Origin: Rouxiella sp. WC2420
Lineage (GTDB): Bacteria; Pseudomonadota; Gammaproteobacteria; Enterobacterales; Enterobacteriaceae
NCBI RefSeq assembly: GCF_041200025.1
Contig: NZ_CP165628.1
Span: forward strand, 3,968,001 to 4,032,000
Reading direction: 5' to 3'
DNA: 64,000 bases
The notes beneath the pieces are model-generated. The model was not told where the DNA came from. It did not search any database and saw nothing but the letters and a program-made list of their open reading frames with translations. The position numbers and the translations under genes were made by a program. This document shows, in pieces, positions 28,730 to 36,220 of the stretch (positions within the stretch are counted from its first letter, which is position 1; the number at the start of each line of letters is the position of its first letter).

Positions 28730-29632
28730 ATGGATATGTTGCTTACTGATTTATGGCGTATTGGCATTATTCAGGCTCCCATTCAGCACGTTGCCGGCGC
28801 GGGAAAGCTGGATGCGTTTGCCATTAAATGGATTGAAGCCGATCGCTCGCTATGCTTTTTAGCCGATCCTTTTGGTCTCTGGCGTAATGGCTATCTCTAT
28901 ATTTTTGCTGAATTTTATGACTATCGCACCCGGCGAGGGGACATTGCTGTTTTCGTGCTGGATGCCAATTTGAAGGTGATTGAACAGCGCACGGTGCTTT
29001 CAGAGCAATGGCATCTTTCCTATCCCGTGGTTTTTGAGGCTGATGGCGAGACTTGGATGCTGCCCGAAGCCTACAAATCCGGCCAGCTATCGCTATATCG
29101 TGCTATTGATTTTCCATGGCAGTGGGAAAAAGTGCCTGAGTTTTCATTTCCCTGTGCCGCGATTGATGCCTCGCCATTTTTTGCCGAGAGTAGCTGGTGG
29201 ATGTTTTATACCCCACCGTCGCCAAAAGAAGCACGGACCCGCACGCTGATGCTGGCGCGCGCCAATCATCTGTTTGGCCCATGGGAAAATGTCACGGAGC
29301 AGCCGCTGCGGCAGGATAAAAGTGGTGCTCGAATGGGAGGAACGCCCTTTGTACAGGATGGCACGCTGGTGTTACCCACGCAGGATTGCAGCCAAACTTA
29401 TGGCGGTGCCTTGCGTCTGCTGGAGATGCCGTTAGCCAGTTTACCCGCGCCCGAGCTGTCTTTAGGGGCGTTATTGCAAGCTCCTGCCAGCGCAGCTCCC
29501 TTCACGGATGGTTTACACACCTTATCTTGTGCAGGAAATGTCACGCTGATTGACAGTAAACGCACCCTGCGAGGTTCTGCTCATCGAGTGGGAGTAGATT
29601 TGCAGCGTGCCTATCGTCAGTGGCGGGGATAA
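28730..29632 (+). CDS. Beta-propeller protein related to GH43-like/glucosamine inositolphosphorylceramide transferase N-domain
   Basis: A 300-residue protein with repeated W-x-x-x-YP/F-x-P blades, no signal peptide and no membrane span. The stretch CFLADPFGLWRNGYLYIFAEFYDYRTRRGDIAVF and later HLSYPVVFEADGETWMLPEAY resemble a five-bladed propeller domain seen next to glycosyltransferases in bacteria and fused to them in plants. The role is probably sugar binding or sugar transfer, by homology only. It follows the GT4 gene by 13 bases. The 14-base leader has no strong ribosome site, which suggests translational coupling. I do not recognise a gene name. Confidence 0.65.
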   Translation: MDMLLTDLWRIGIIQAPIQHVAGAGKLDAFAIKWIEADRSLCFLADPFGLWRNGYLYIFAEFYDYRTRRGDIAVFVLDANLKVIEQRTVLSEQWHLSYPVVFEADGETWMLPEAYKSGQLSLYRAIDFPWQWEKVPEFSFPCAAIDASPFFAESSWWMFYTPPSPKEARTRTLMLARANHLFGPWENVTEQPLRQDKSGARMGGTPFVQDGTLVLPTQDCSQTYGGALRLLEMPLASLPAPELSLGALLQAPASAAPFTDGLHTLSCAGNVTLIDSKRTLRGSAHRVGVDLQRAYRQWRG

Positions 29633-29653
29633 TTAATCACTGATTGTTTTGGC

Positions 29654-29683
29654 GGCCTGCTGCACCTGGCAACAGGCCCATTT
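29654..29683. terminator. Hairpin between the propeller gene and nadA
   Basis: GGCCTG pairs with CAGGCC around a 13-base loop, followed by CATTTTC on the + strand. Possible shared terminator of two convergent genes. Confidence 0.5.
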
Positions 29684-29698
29684 TCTGAAGCAAAAATC

Positions 29699-30760
29699 TC
29701 AGGCATTACCCTGAACGCGAAGTTTCAGGCTGGCAGCAAAGTCCAGCATACGATTCAGCGGTATCAAAGACTTCACACGCAGCGCCTCGTCGACCTCTAT
29801 CGCGTGCTGGCTTCCGCCCTGCTCTAACCCTTCAGCTATCGCCTTGAGGCCGTTCATCGCCATCCACGGGCAGTGCGCGCAGGTACGACAACTTGCCCCC
29901 TCACCCGCAGTCGGCGCGGCGAACAGTTCTTTGTCCGGGCAAGCCTGCTGCATCTTGTAAAAAATACCGCGATCGGTGGCGACAATCAGCTTCTTGTTAG
30001 GCAAGGTTTTTGCCGCCTGAATCAGCTGGCTGGTAGAACCCACAGCATCAGCCAAATCGACGATCGCCTGAGGAGACTCAGGGTGAACCAACACGGCAGC
30101 TTCAGGGTATAAAGCTTTCATACGGGTCAGCGCCTGGGTCTTGAACTCGTCATGAACGATACAGGCACCTTGCCAGCAGAGGATATCTGCCCCGGTCTGC
30201 TTGCGAACATAATTTCCGAGATGGCGATCAGGCGCCCAAATGATTTTTTCACCCAAACTATCAAGATGTTCAATCAACTCTACGGCAATGCTTGACGTGA
30301 CCACCCAGTCGGCACGCGCCTTAACCGCTGCCGAAGTGTTGGCGTAAACCACCACGGTGCGATCGGGATGGGCATCGCAAAAATCAGAGAAGGCCTGTTC
30401 GGGACAGCCTAAATCCAGCGAACACTCGGCGTTCAGTGTCGGCATGAGCACGGTTTTTTCAGGGCTCAAAATCTTAGAGGTCTCGCCCATAAAACGCACT
30501 CCTGCAACCAGCAAGGTTGAAGCCTGATGCTGGCTGCCGAAACGTGCCATCTCGAGAGAGTCGGCGACGCAGCCGCCCGTTTCTTCCGCCAGTGCCTGGA
30601 TTTCAGGATCGGTATAGTAATGAGCAACCATCACCGCATCGCGTTCTTTAAGCAGTCTTTTAATTTTCTCTTTATAGAAGACTTTCTCATCGTCGTTTAG
30701 CGAAGCGGGCTTAGGAGGAAAAGGGTAAACCGCCGCGTTCAGGTCCAATGTCTCACTCAT
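29699..30760 (-). CDS. nadA: Quinolinate synthase A
   Basis: Cytoplasmic [4Fe-4S] enzyme that condenses iminoaspartate with dihydroxyacetone phosphate to quinolinate in NAD synthesis. It has 353 residues (347 in E. coli). The three cluster cysteines are in [11 protein letters not shown] (near 113), [11 protein letters not shown] (near 200) and [11 protein letters not shown] (near 294-300). Also visible is [12 protein letters not shown] near residue 44. pnuC, its usual downstream partner in E. coli, is absent. A NadR operator is present upstream. Confidence 0.95.
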   Translation of the reverse strand: MSETLDLNAAVYPFPPKPASLNDDEKVFYKEKIKRLLKERDAVMVAHYYTDPEIQALAEETGGCVADSLEMARFGSQHQASTLLVAGVRFMGETSKILSPEKTVLMPTLNAECSLDLGCPEQAFSDFCDAHPDRTVVVYANTSAAVKARADWVVTSSIAVELIEHLDSLGEKIIWAPDRHLGNYVRKQTGADILCWQGACIVHDEFKTQALTRMKALYPEAAVLVHPESPQAIVDLADAVGSTSQLIQAAKTLPNKKLIVATDRGIFYKMQQACPDKELFAAPTAGEGASCRTCAHCPWMAMNGLKAIAEGLEQGGSQHAIEVDEALRVKSLIPLNRMLDFAASLKLRVQGNA

Positions 30761-30828
30761 TGCTCATCATCTCATTCAGCCGTCAATCATCCGGCAAATC
30801 ATCAGTTCAAGCCTTTGTGAGGCTCATT

Positions 30829-30846
30829 TGTTTTGTATGCTAAACA
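30829..30846. promoter_or_regulatory. NadR operator upstream of nadA
   Basis: TGTTTT-GTATGC-TAAACA matches the NadR box TGTTTA-N6-TAAACA at 11 of 12 fixed positions and lies 69 bases ahead of the nadA start. NadR represses nadA when NAD is sufficient. Confidence 0.85.
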
Positions 30847-30943
30847 AAATACTCTGATAACAGTAAAATGTCGCTGTAATTTTGTGCGTAATACGGGTTT
30901 CGTTTAAGCCGCTTAAATTTTAACAAATGGAATGACGGATATT

Positions 30944-31038
30944 GAAGTTTGAAGTTTGAAGTTTGAAGTTTGAAGTTTGAAGTTTGAAGTTTGAAGTTTG
31001 AAGTTTGAAGTTTGAAGTTTGAAGTTTGAAGTTTGAAG
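30944..31038. repeat. Heptanucleotide microsatellite (GAAGTTT)13
   Basis: Thirteen perfect head-to-tail copies of GAAGTTT, followed by a partial GAAG. It lies about 100 bases upstream of the NadR box and directly abuts copy 3 of the structured repeat. Since seven is not a multiple of three, any frame through it is a repeat artefact. Confidence 0.95.
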
Positions 31039-31046
31039 GATCGTGG

Positions 31047-31346
31047 ATTTGACCTCAAGGTTGCCGCTTTTGGTTTGATGCTCATATTGGCGGTATCAGG
31101 ACGGCGCTGAACGAAGTGATGAGAAACGATTTTGTTTCGAATCCGCAGTGAAGAAACCGCGAAGCGGCGCGACCTACGTCATGCGCAGTGGTAACTGAAA
31201 CGAACTCATACTTCTGCCTCGATCGTATCAAGATAACAAGGCCGGGGATTCACAAGGGGAATGGCCTTGAATTCCTCTTGTGTCGGTCTGGGCCGATGCC
31301 CAGTAAGCGCAGCGTATGCTGTTGATTTAAGATGCAATTGACCTTA
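31047..31346 (+). repeat. Structured dispersed repeat, copy 3
   Basis: Third copy of the element found twice at 10867-11540. Shared blocks are GTTGCCG (31060), ATTGGCGG (31085) and CTGAAACGAACTCAT (31195). Hairpins are at 31123-31138 (GAAAC/GTTTC), 31157-31167 (CCGC/GCGG), 31251-31282 (a 12-bp stem with one G-T pair) and 31288-31303 (CTGGGC/GCCCAG). It runs up to the first unit of the tRNA-tail array. Confidence 0.75.
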
Positions 31347-31360
31347 ACAATTTCTGCGTT

Positions 31361-32013
31361 TCTAAAACGCAAAAAACGCCTCGTAGGCGCTTTTTTCTTA
31401 GAAGTGGTGGGCCGTGCGGGATTGACTCGTCCTTTGGACTCGCCCTTCGGGCAACGCTTGTGCGTTGTCGTCTCGCTTCGCTCGGCTCGAACCTGTGCGC
31501 AGCTTCTCACCCACACTCTTCGCGGGATCTGCACGCTCGAAGTAGTTGAATAATTTCACAGGCTCTAAAACGCAAAAAACGCCTCGTAGGCGCTTTTTTC
31601 TTAGAAGTGGTGGGCCGTGCGGGATTGACTCGTCCTTTGGACTCGCCCTTCGGGCAACGCTTGTGCGTTGTCGTCTCGCTTCGCTCGGCTCGAACCTGTG
31701 CGCAGCTTCTCACCCACACTCTTCGCGGGATCTGCACGCTCGAAGTAGTTGAATAATTTCACAGGCTCTAAAACGCAAAAAACGCCTCGTAGGCGCTTTT
31801 TTCTTAGAAGTGGTGGGCCGTGCGGGATTGACTCGTCCTTTGGACTCGCCCTTCGGGCAACGCTTGTGCGTTGTCGTCTCGCTTCGCTCGGCTCGAACCT
31901 GTGCGCAGCTTCTCACCCACACTCTTCGCGGGATCTGCACGCTCGGAGTAGTTGAATAATTTCACAGGCTCTAAAACGCAAAAAACGCCTCGTAGGCGCT
32001 TTTTTCTTAGAAG
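31361..32013 (-). repeat. 203-bp tandem units made of tRNA-Lys 3' tails (type A, three copies)
   Basis: Units start at 31405, 31608 and 31811 and the intact tRNA follows at 32014, each step exactly 203 bp. On the - strand each unit has AATCCCGCACGGCCCACCA, the 3' end of tRNA-Lys, preceded by an insert of about 60 nt that splits the T-arm just after GGTTCGA, and followed by a terminator (31371-31397, 31574-31600, 31777-31803, 31980-32006). The units are nearly identical; one visible difference is A/G near 31946. No protein is encoded. Confidence 0.9.
31980..32006 (-). terminator. Terminator of the tRNA-Lys transcript
   Basis: On the - strand AAGCGCCTACGAGGCGTTTTTT directly follows the CCA of the leftmost intact tRNA. 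Three more copies lie further downstream, one per type A unit. Confidence 0.88.
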
Positions 32014-32089
32014 TGGTGGGCCGTGCGGGATTCGAACCTGCGACCAATTGATTAAAAGTCAACTGCTCTACCAACTGAGCTAACGGCCC
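32014..32089 (-). tRNA. tRNA-Lys(UUU), copy 1
   Basis: A 76-nt tRNA with CCA encoded. GGGCCGTTAGCTCAG at the 5' end pairs with the 3' CGGCCC; the anticodon loop is CTTTTAA (anticodon TTT), and the T-arm is GCAGGTTCGAATCCCGC. The region corresponds to the lysT-valT array of E. coli, but only lysine tRNAs are present here. Confidence 0.96.
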
Positions 32090-32304
32090 TCTTCTAACTG
32101 ACTTACTTCTTACTACAATGTTCTCAACCCTTACGGATTAAAAATTTACTTCTTACTAAACAGTGGTGGGCCGTGCGGGATTGACTCGTCCTTTGGACTC
32201 GCCCTTCGGGCAACGCTGGCGCGTTGTCGTCTCGCTTCGCTCGGCTCGAACCTGCTGCAGGTTCTCAACCCTTACGGATTAAAAATTTACTTCTTACTAA
32301 ACAG
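32090..32304 (-). repeat. Truncated tRNA-Lys tail unit, type B
   Basis: Between tRNA copies 1 and 2. A tail (GGTGGGCCGTGCGGGATT on the + strand) starts at 32164 and the next intact tRNA at 32305, a 141-bp step. The T-arm insert is like that of type A but the spacer (CAACCCTTACGGATTAAAAATTTAC) is different and there is no terminator. Confidence 0.85.
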
Positions 32305-32380
32305 TGGTGGGCCGTGCGGGATTCGAACCTGCGACCAATTGATTAAAAGTCAACTGCTCTACCAACTGAGCTAACGGCCC
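32305..32380 (-). tRNA. tRNA-Lys(UUU), copy 2
   Basis: A 76-nt gene identical to copy 1 over its whole length, CCA encoded, anticodon TTT. Confidence 0.96.
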
Positions 32381-32436
32381 ACTGTTTAACTGCTTGCTAA
32401 CTTTACGACTTAACACTTTTACTTCTTATTAAACAG

Positions 32437-33002
32437 TGGTGGGTCGTGCGGGATTGATTCGGCCTATGGCCTCACCCTTCGGGCAACGCTAACGCGTTGT
32501 CGTCTCGCTCCGCTCGGCTCGAACCTACTGCAGGTTCTCAGCCCTTACGACTTAACACTTTACTTCTAATTAAACAGTGGTGGGTCGTGCGGGATTGATT
32601 CGGCCTATGGCCTCACCCTTCGGGCAACGCTAGCGCGTTGTCGTCTCGCTCCGCTCGGCTCGAACCTACTGCAGGTTCTCAGCCCTTACGACTTAACACT
32701 TTTACTTCTTATTAAACAGTGGTGGGTCGTGCGGGATTGATTCGGCCTATGGCCTCACCCTTCGGGCAACGCTAACGCGTTGTCGTCTCGCTCCGCTCGG
32801 CTCGAACCTACTGCAGGTTCTCAGCCCTTACGACTTAACACTTTACTTCTAATTAAACAGTGGTGGGTCGTGCGGGATTGATTCGGCCTATGGCCTCACC
32901 CTTCGGGCAACGCTAGCGCGTTGTCGTCTCGCTCCGCTCGGCTCGAACCTACTGCAGGTTCTCAGCCCTTACGACTTAACACTTTTACTTCTTATTAAAC
33001 AG
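32437..33002 (-). repeat. Four truncated tRNA-Lys tail units (type B) in two 283-bp pairs
   Basis: Tails start at 32437, 32578, 32720 and 32861 and the intact tRNA at 33003, with steps of 141, 142, 141 and 142. The units alternate between CTAACGCG and CTAGCGCG inside the insert, so the array is two copies of a 283-bp dimer. All four carry the CGTCGTGCGGG-type acceptor of tRNA copy 3 (GGGTCG, not GGGCCG), showing they derive from that copy. Confidence 0.88.
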
Positions 33003-33078
33003 TGGTGGGTCGTGCGGGATTCGAACCTGCGACCAATTGATTAAAAGTCAACTGCTCTACCAACTGAGCTAACGACCC
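33003..33078 (-). tRNA. tRNA-Lys(UUU), copy 3
   Basis: A 76-nt gene with CCA encoded. It differs from copies 1 and 2 by a compensated acceptor pair (GGGTCG with CGACCC in place of GGGCCG with CGGCCC). It is first in the transcript; the promoter should lie between it and cpoB. Confidence 0.96.
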
Positions 33079-33264
33079 ACTAATCTGCTTAATTTGCTTG
33101 CCTGATTAACTTGTTTCAGTTTGTCTGGGCAACGGCGGCATATATTACTGATTTATCTCGACAGCGCAACTCTAATTTCGAGATAACTGACTGACTGCTT
33201 GTTCTTCATACATTCGAGCCCGAAAAACAGCCGATATGGTTACTTTTCGGGCCTGAATGAAGAC

Positions 33265-34050
33265 TTATTTTGAAGCCAAACGTTTTTGAGCCTGTTTTGC
33301 AGATTCACTGTTCGGGTATTGTTTAACCACTTGCTGGAACACGGCTTTAGCACGATCGCTCTGGCCTTTTTCCTGCATGATGATCCCGACCTTGTACATC
33401 GCATCTGGACTTTTCGGTGACTTCGGATAGTTTTTAACCACAACCGCGAAATAGTACGCGGCATCATCTTTCTTACCCTTGTTGTAATACAACTGGCCAA
33501 GCCAATAATTGGCATTAGGCTGGTAAGTAGAATCCGGGTATTGCTTGATGAAAGCCTGGAAGGCACTAATAGCCTGATCTGGCTGTTTCTTATCCAGCAC
33601 TAACGACACGGCAGCATTGTAGTCGGTGTCAGGGTTACCGGTGGCCGCTGGCGCGCTGCTGGCAGGCGCTTGAGCTGAACCGCCATCAGAAGCTGCTGCA
33701 CCGGCTGCAGCACCAGCTGAGGCCGCAGGAGCGCCACCAGAGCTTTGCATCGCAGCAATCTGTTGCAGGATTTGATTTTGACGGTCGGTGACTTGCTTCA
33801 GCTGATACTGGTTATCCTGTATTTGACCACGAAGATTGGCAATATCGTTCTGATTATCAGAAACTTGCTGCTGCAGTTGAGTTAATAGCTGGCCTTGACC
33901 GTTAGAAATACGCTCAAGGGTGGTGACTCGATCTTCTATCGAGCCTGAGCCGACATTACTGATTGGCGCCGAGGCAGTAGCGGCCCAGGGGGCCGCTACG
34001 CCAACCAGTAACGACAAACTCAACAGGTGATGTTTGAAGTTACTGCTCAT
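33265..34050 (-). CDS. cpoB: CpoB (YbgF), Tol-associated cell-division coordinator
   Basis: Periplasmic protein of 261 residues that links TolA to PBP1B and times outer-membrane constriction with septal wall synthesis. It has a signal peptide to about residue 26, a short coiled-coil trimerisation segment (about 45-95, heptads with QLQQQVSDNQNDIANLRGQ), an Ala/Ser/Pro/Gly linker and three TPR repeats (about 135-261, e.g. NYWLGQLYYNKGKKDDAAYYF). It is the last gene of the tol-pal cluster, nine bases after pal. Confidence 0.93.
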   Translation of the reverse strand: MSSNFKHHLLSLSLLVGVAAPWAATASAPISNVGSGSIEDRVTTLERISNGQGQLLTQLQQQVSDNQNDIANLRGQIQDNQYQLKQVTDRQNQILQQIAAMQSSGGAPAASAGAAAGAAASDGGSAQAPASSAPAATGNPDTDYNAAVSLVLDKKQPDQAISAFQAFIKQYPDSTYQPNANYWLGQLYYNKGKKDDAAYYFAVVVKNYPKSPKSPDAMYKVGIIMQEKGQSDRAKAVFQQVVKQYPNSESAKQAQKRLASK

Positions 34051-34059
34051 GCGATTCTC

Positions 34060-34572
34060 TTAGTATACCAGTACGGCACGACGGTTTTTAGCGTAAGCCG
34101 CTTCGTCATGACCCAGTACAGCTGGTTTTTCTTTACCGTAAGAAACGATAGAGATTTGATCAGCAGAAACGCCTTTGCCTTGCAGGTACATTTTAACTGC
34201 AGTAGCACGACGCTCACCCAGAGCGATGTTGTATTCAGGCGTGCCACGTTCGTCGGCGTTACCTTCAACAGTCACTTTGTAAGACGGGTTGCTACGCAGG
34301 AAAGCTGCGTGTGCATCCAGCATCTGAGCGTAGTCAGAAGAAACATCGTACTTGTCCAGACCGAAGTAAACGATGTTGTTTTTCTGCAGTTCTTGCATCT
34401 GCAGACGAGCTTGTTCTTCTGAAGACATGTTGCCATTTTCAGTGCTAGCACCGTTAGCACCAGCGCCGTATCCAGCTTGGCCATTGTCTGCGGTTTTGTG
34501 TGAAGAACACGCCGCGATTGCCATTACAGGTACTGCCAGCAGCAGGCCTTTCAGCACTTTGTTAAGTTGCAT
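34060..34572 (-). CDS. pal: Pal, peptidoglycan-associated lipoprotein
   Basis: Outer-membrane lipoprotein that binds peptidoglycan and TolB. It has 170 residues (173 in E. coli). The lipobox IAAC puts the acylated cysteine at residue 22. The OmpA-like C-terminal domain (about 65-170) includes [19 protein letters not shown], which holds the diaminopimelate-binding Asp and Arg. The gene lies 46 bases after tolB and is followed by cpoB. Confidence 0.96.
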   Translation of the reverse strand: MQLNKVLKGLLLAVPVMAIAACSSHKTADNGQAGYGAGANGASTENGNMSSEEQARLQMQELQKNNIVYFGLDKYDVSSDYAQMLDAHAAFLRSNPSYKVTVEGNADERGTPEYNIALGERRATAVKMYLQGKGVSADQISIVSYGKEKPAVLGHDEAAYAKNRRAVLVY

Positions 34573-34618
34573 CTCGTTGATCCTTTTTTATAATTTGCCA
34601 TACATATCTAAACATGCA

Positions 34619-35911
34619 TCACAGGTACGGCGACCAGGCAGGAAATGAGACCTGTCCATCGGTAGCCGGAAGACGCGCTTTGAAACGCCCATCAGTCGAG
34701 ACCAACTGTAACACCTTGCCCAGTCCCTGTGAGGAGCTGTAGATAATCATGGTGCCGTTCGGCGCGATACTAGGCGTTTCATCCAGGAACGTGTCCGTTA
34801 ATACTTGAACGGCTCCCGTTTCCAGATCTTGTTTGGCGATGTGTTGGCTACCGTTGTTGGAGCTAACCATTACAAGGAATTTTCCATCGGAGCTAACATC
34901 TGAGTCTTGGTTCTGAGAACCTTCCCACGTCAGACGTTGTGGCGCACCGCCATTAATATTTACTTTATACAACTGTGGACGACCGCCCTGATCCGAGGTA
35001 AACGCCAGATTTTGGCTGTCCGGATACCATGCAGGTTCAGTGCTGTTGCTACGTCCATCAGTAACCTGGCTTAGTTGGCCAGAAGCTAAATTCATTACAT
35101 ATAAGTTGAGGCTACCTGATTTAGACAGGGCCATTGCCAGTTTGGTACCATCTGGCGAAAACGCTGGTGCTCCGTTGTGACGCGGGAAGTCAGCGATCTG
35201 ACGGATAGCGCCGTTGGCCAACGTCTGAACGACCAGAGCAGAACGTCCGCTCTCGAAGGTGACATAAGCCAGTTTGCTGCCGTCCGGAGACCAGGCCGGA
35301 GACATCAAAGGCTCTGGCGAACGATGCACGACAAACTGATTGTAGCCGTCATAATCCGCGACGCGCAGTTCATACGGGAATTTTCCACCGTTGGTCTGCA
35401 CGATATAAGCGATACGGGTGCGGAAAGCCCCTTTGACGCCGGTCAGTTTCTGGAAGACTTCGTCACTTGCAGTATGAGCCGCGTAACGCAGCCATTCTTT
35501 GGTAATTTTGTACTGGTTCTGAGCCAATACAGTCGGGCTGCTACCAGAAGTATCTACCAACTGATAAGAAACGACATAGCTGCCGTCGCCACCAGGCTGA
35601 ATTTGACCCACCACAACGTCGTTAATACCCAACGCGCTCCAGGCAGCAGGGGTAACTTCCGCTGCGGTAGTCGGCTGCTGTGGCATACGTGCATTGTCGA
35701 TAGGATTGAATTTGCCGCTGTTACGCAGGTCGGCACCAACAATGCTACCGATATCCTGCGGAGGAGTACCTGGGCCAGCCCATTTAAAAGGTACTACCGC
35801 GATAGGACGAGCGGTATCTACACCCTGGGTTATCTCGATGCGAACTTCCGCCTGAGATACCGTTGCCCACATCATTAATAGGCCGAACGCTACTCGAATT
35901 GCCTGTTTCAT
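34619..35911 (-). CDS. tolB: TolB, periplasmic beta-propeller of the Tol system
   Basis: A 430-residue periplasmic protein (same length as E. coli) that binds Pal and TolA. Signal peptide to about residue 21 (TVSQA-EVRI, whose mature N-terminus is the TolA box). An N-terminal alpha/beta domain is followed by a six-bladed propeller with [31 protein letters not shown] and [16 protein letters not shown]. It is preceded by a 309-base gap from tolA, longer than in E. coli, which holds a palindromic element. Confidence 0.95.
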   Translation of the reverse strand: MKQAIRVAFGLLMMWATVSQAEVRIEITQGVDTARPIAVVPFKWAGPGTPPQDIGSIVGADLRNSGKFNPIDNARMPQQPTTAAEVTPAAWSALGINDVVVGQIQPGGDGSYVVSYQLVDTSGSSPTVLAQNQYKITKEWLRYAAHTASDEVFQKLTGVKGAFRTRIAYIVQTNGGKFPYELRVADYDGYNQFVVHRSPEPLMSPAWSPDGSKLAYVTFESGRSALVVQTLANGAIRQIADFPRHNGAPAFSPDGTKLAMALSKSGSLNLYVMNLASGQLSQVTDGRSNSTEPAWYPDSQNLAFTSDQGGRPQLYKVNINGGAPQRLTWEGSQNQDSDVSSDGKFLVMVSSNNGSQHIAKQDLETGAVQVLTDTFLDETPSIAPNGTMIIYSSSQGLGKVLQLVSTDGRFKARLPATDGQVSFPAWSPYL

Positions 35912-35937
35912 TGTATCTCCCTTATCTGGACATAGAG

Positions 35938-36095
35938 CCCGAAAGAAATCTTACGCCTCGCAGGGCTCCATAACAAACAGCAGAAGCCCGCGCATAAACT
36001 CCCCGTTTCCATGTCGGGGAATGCGCGGTTTCCACTGTTTTAAACTGCCCTGAAGCCTGCGAGCCATGAAGTCTGACCGGCTTATTCTTTCCGCG
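35938..36095. repeat. Large imperfect palindrome between tolA and tolB
   Basis: Nested inverted repeats: GAAAGAA/TTCTTTC at the ends (35941 and 36085), CTCGCAGG/CCTGCGAG (35957 and 36056), AAACAG/CTGTTT (35975 and 36035), CCGCGCAT/ATGCGCGG and TCCCCG/CGGGGA in the centre. About 150 bp in all, with no coding capacity. The size and nested arms suggest a MITE/ERIC-like intergenic repeat; I did not recognise a named family. Confidence 0.7.
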
Positions 36096-36220
36096 ATAAA
36101 CTAGCAGAATTTTAACAAACCAATACACACAAAACTACACAAACACCAGATAAGCCATCGTAAATATCTTAAAGATAAATATTTTCGACTGCCGACTCAC
36201 AACGCCGTGACTTAAGTCTC

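Noticed and set aside
30944-31038. Possible CRISPR or coding repeat (TSNFKLQ pattern)
   Set aside because: The unit is 7 bp with no spacers; the apparent peptide repeat results from a microsatellite.
31507-31955. Two identical 76-residue frames and matching 68-residue frames
   Set aside because: They lie wholly in the 203-bp repeats and contain tRNA-tail sequence.
31361-33002. CRISPR-like regular spacing
   Set aside because: Units are tRNA-tail duplications, identical throughout, without unique spacers or cas genes.
31361-33078. tRNA 3' fragments as phage or island att sites
   Set aside because: No integrase or island lies between the fragments, and they occur in regular tandem with the same internal insert.
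35922-36128. 68-residue frame in the tolA-tolB gap
   Set aside because: It lies on the palindromic element and has no ribosome site or similarity.
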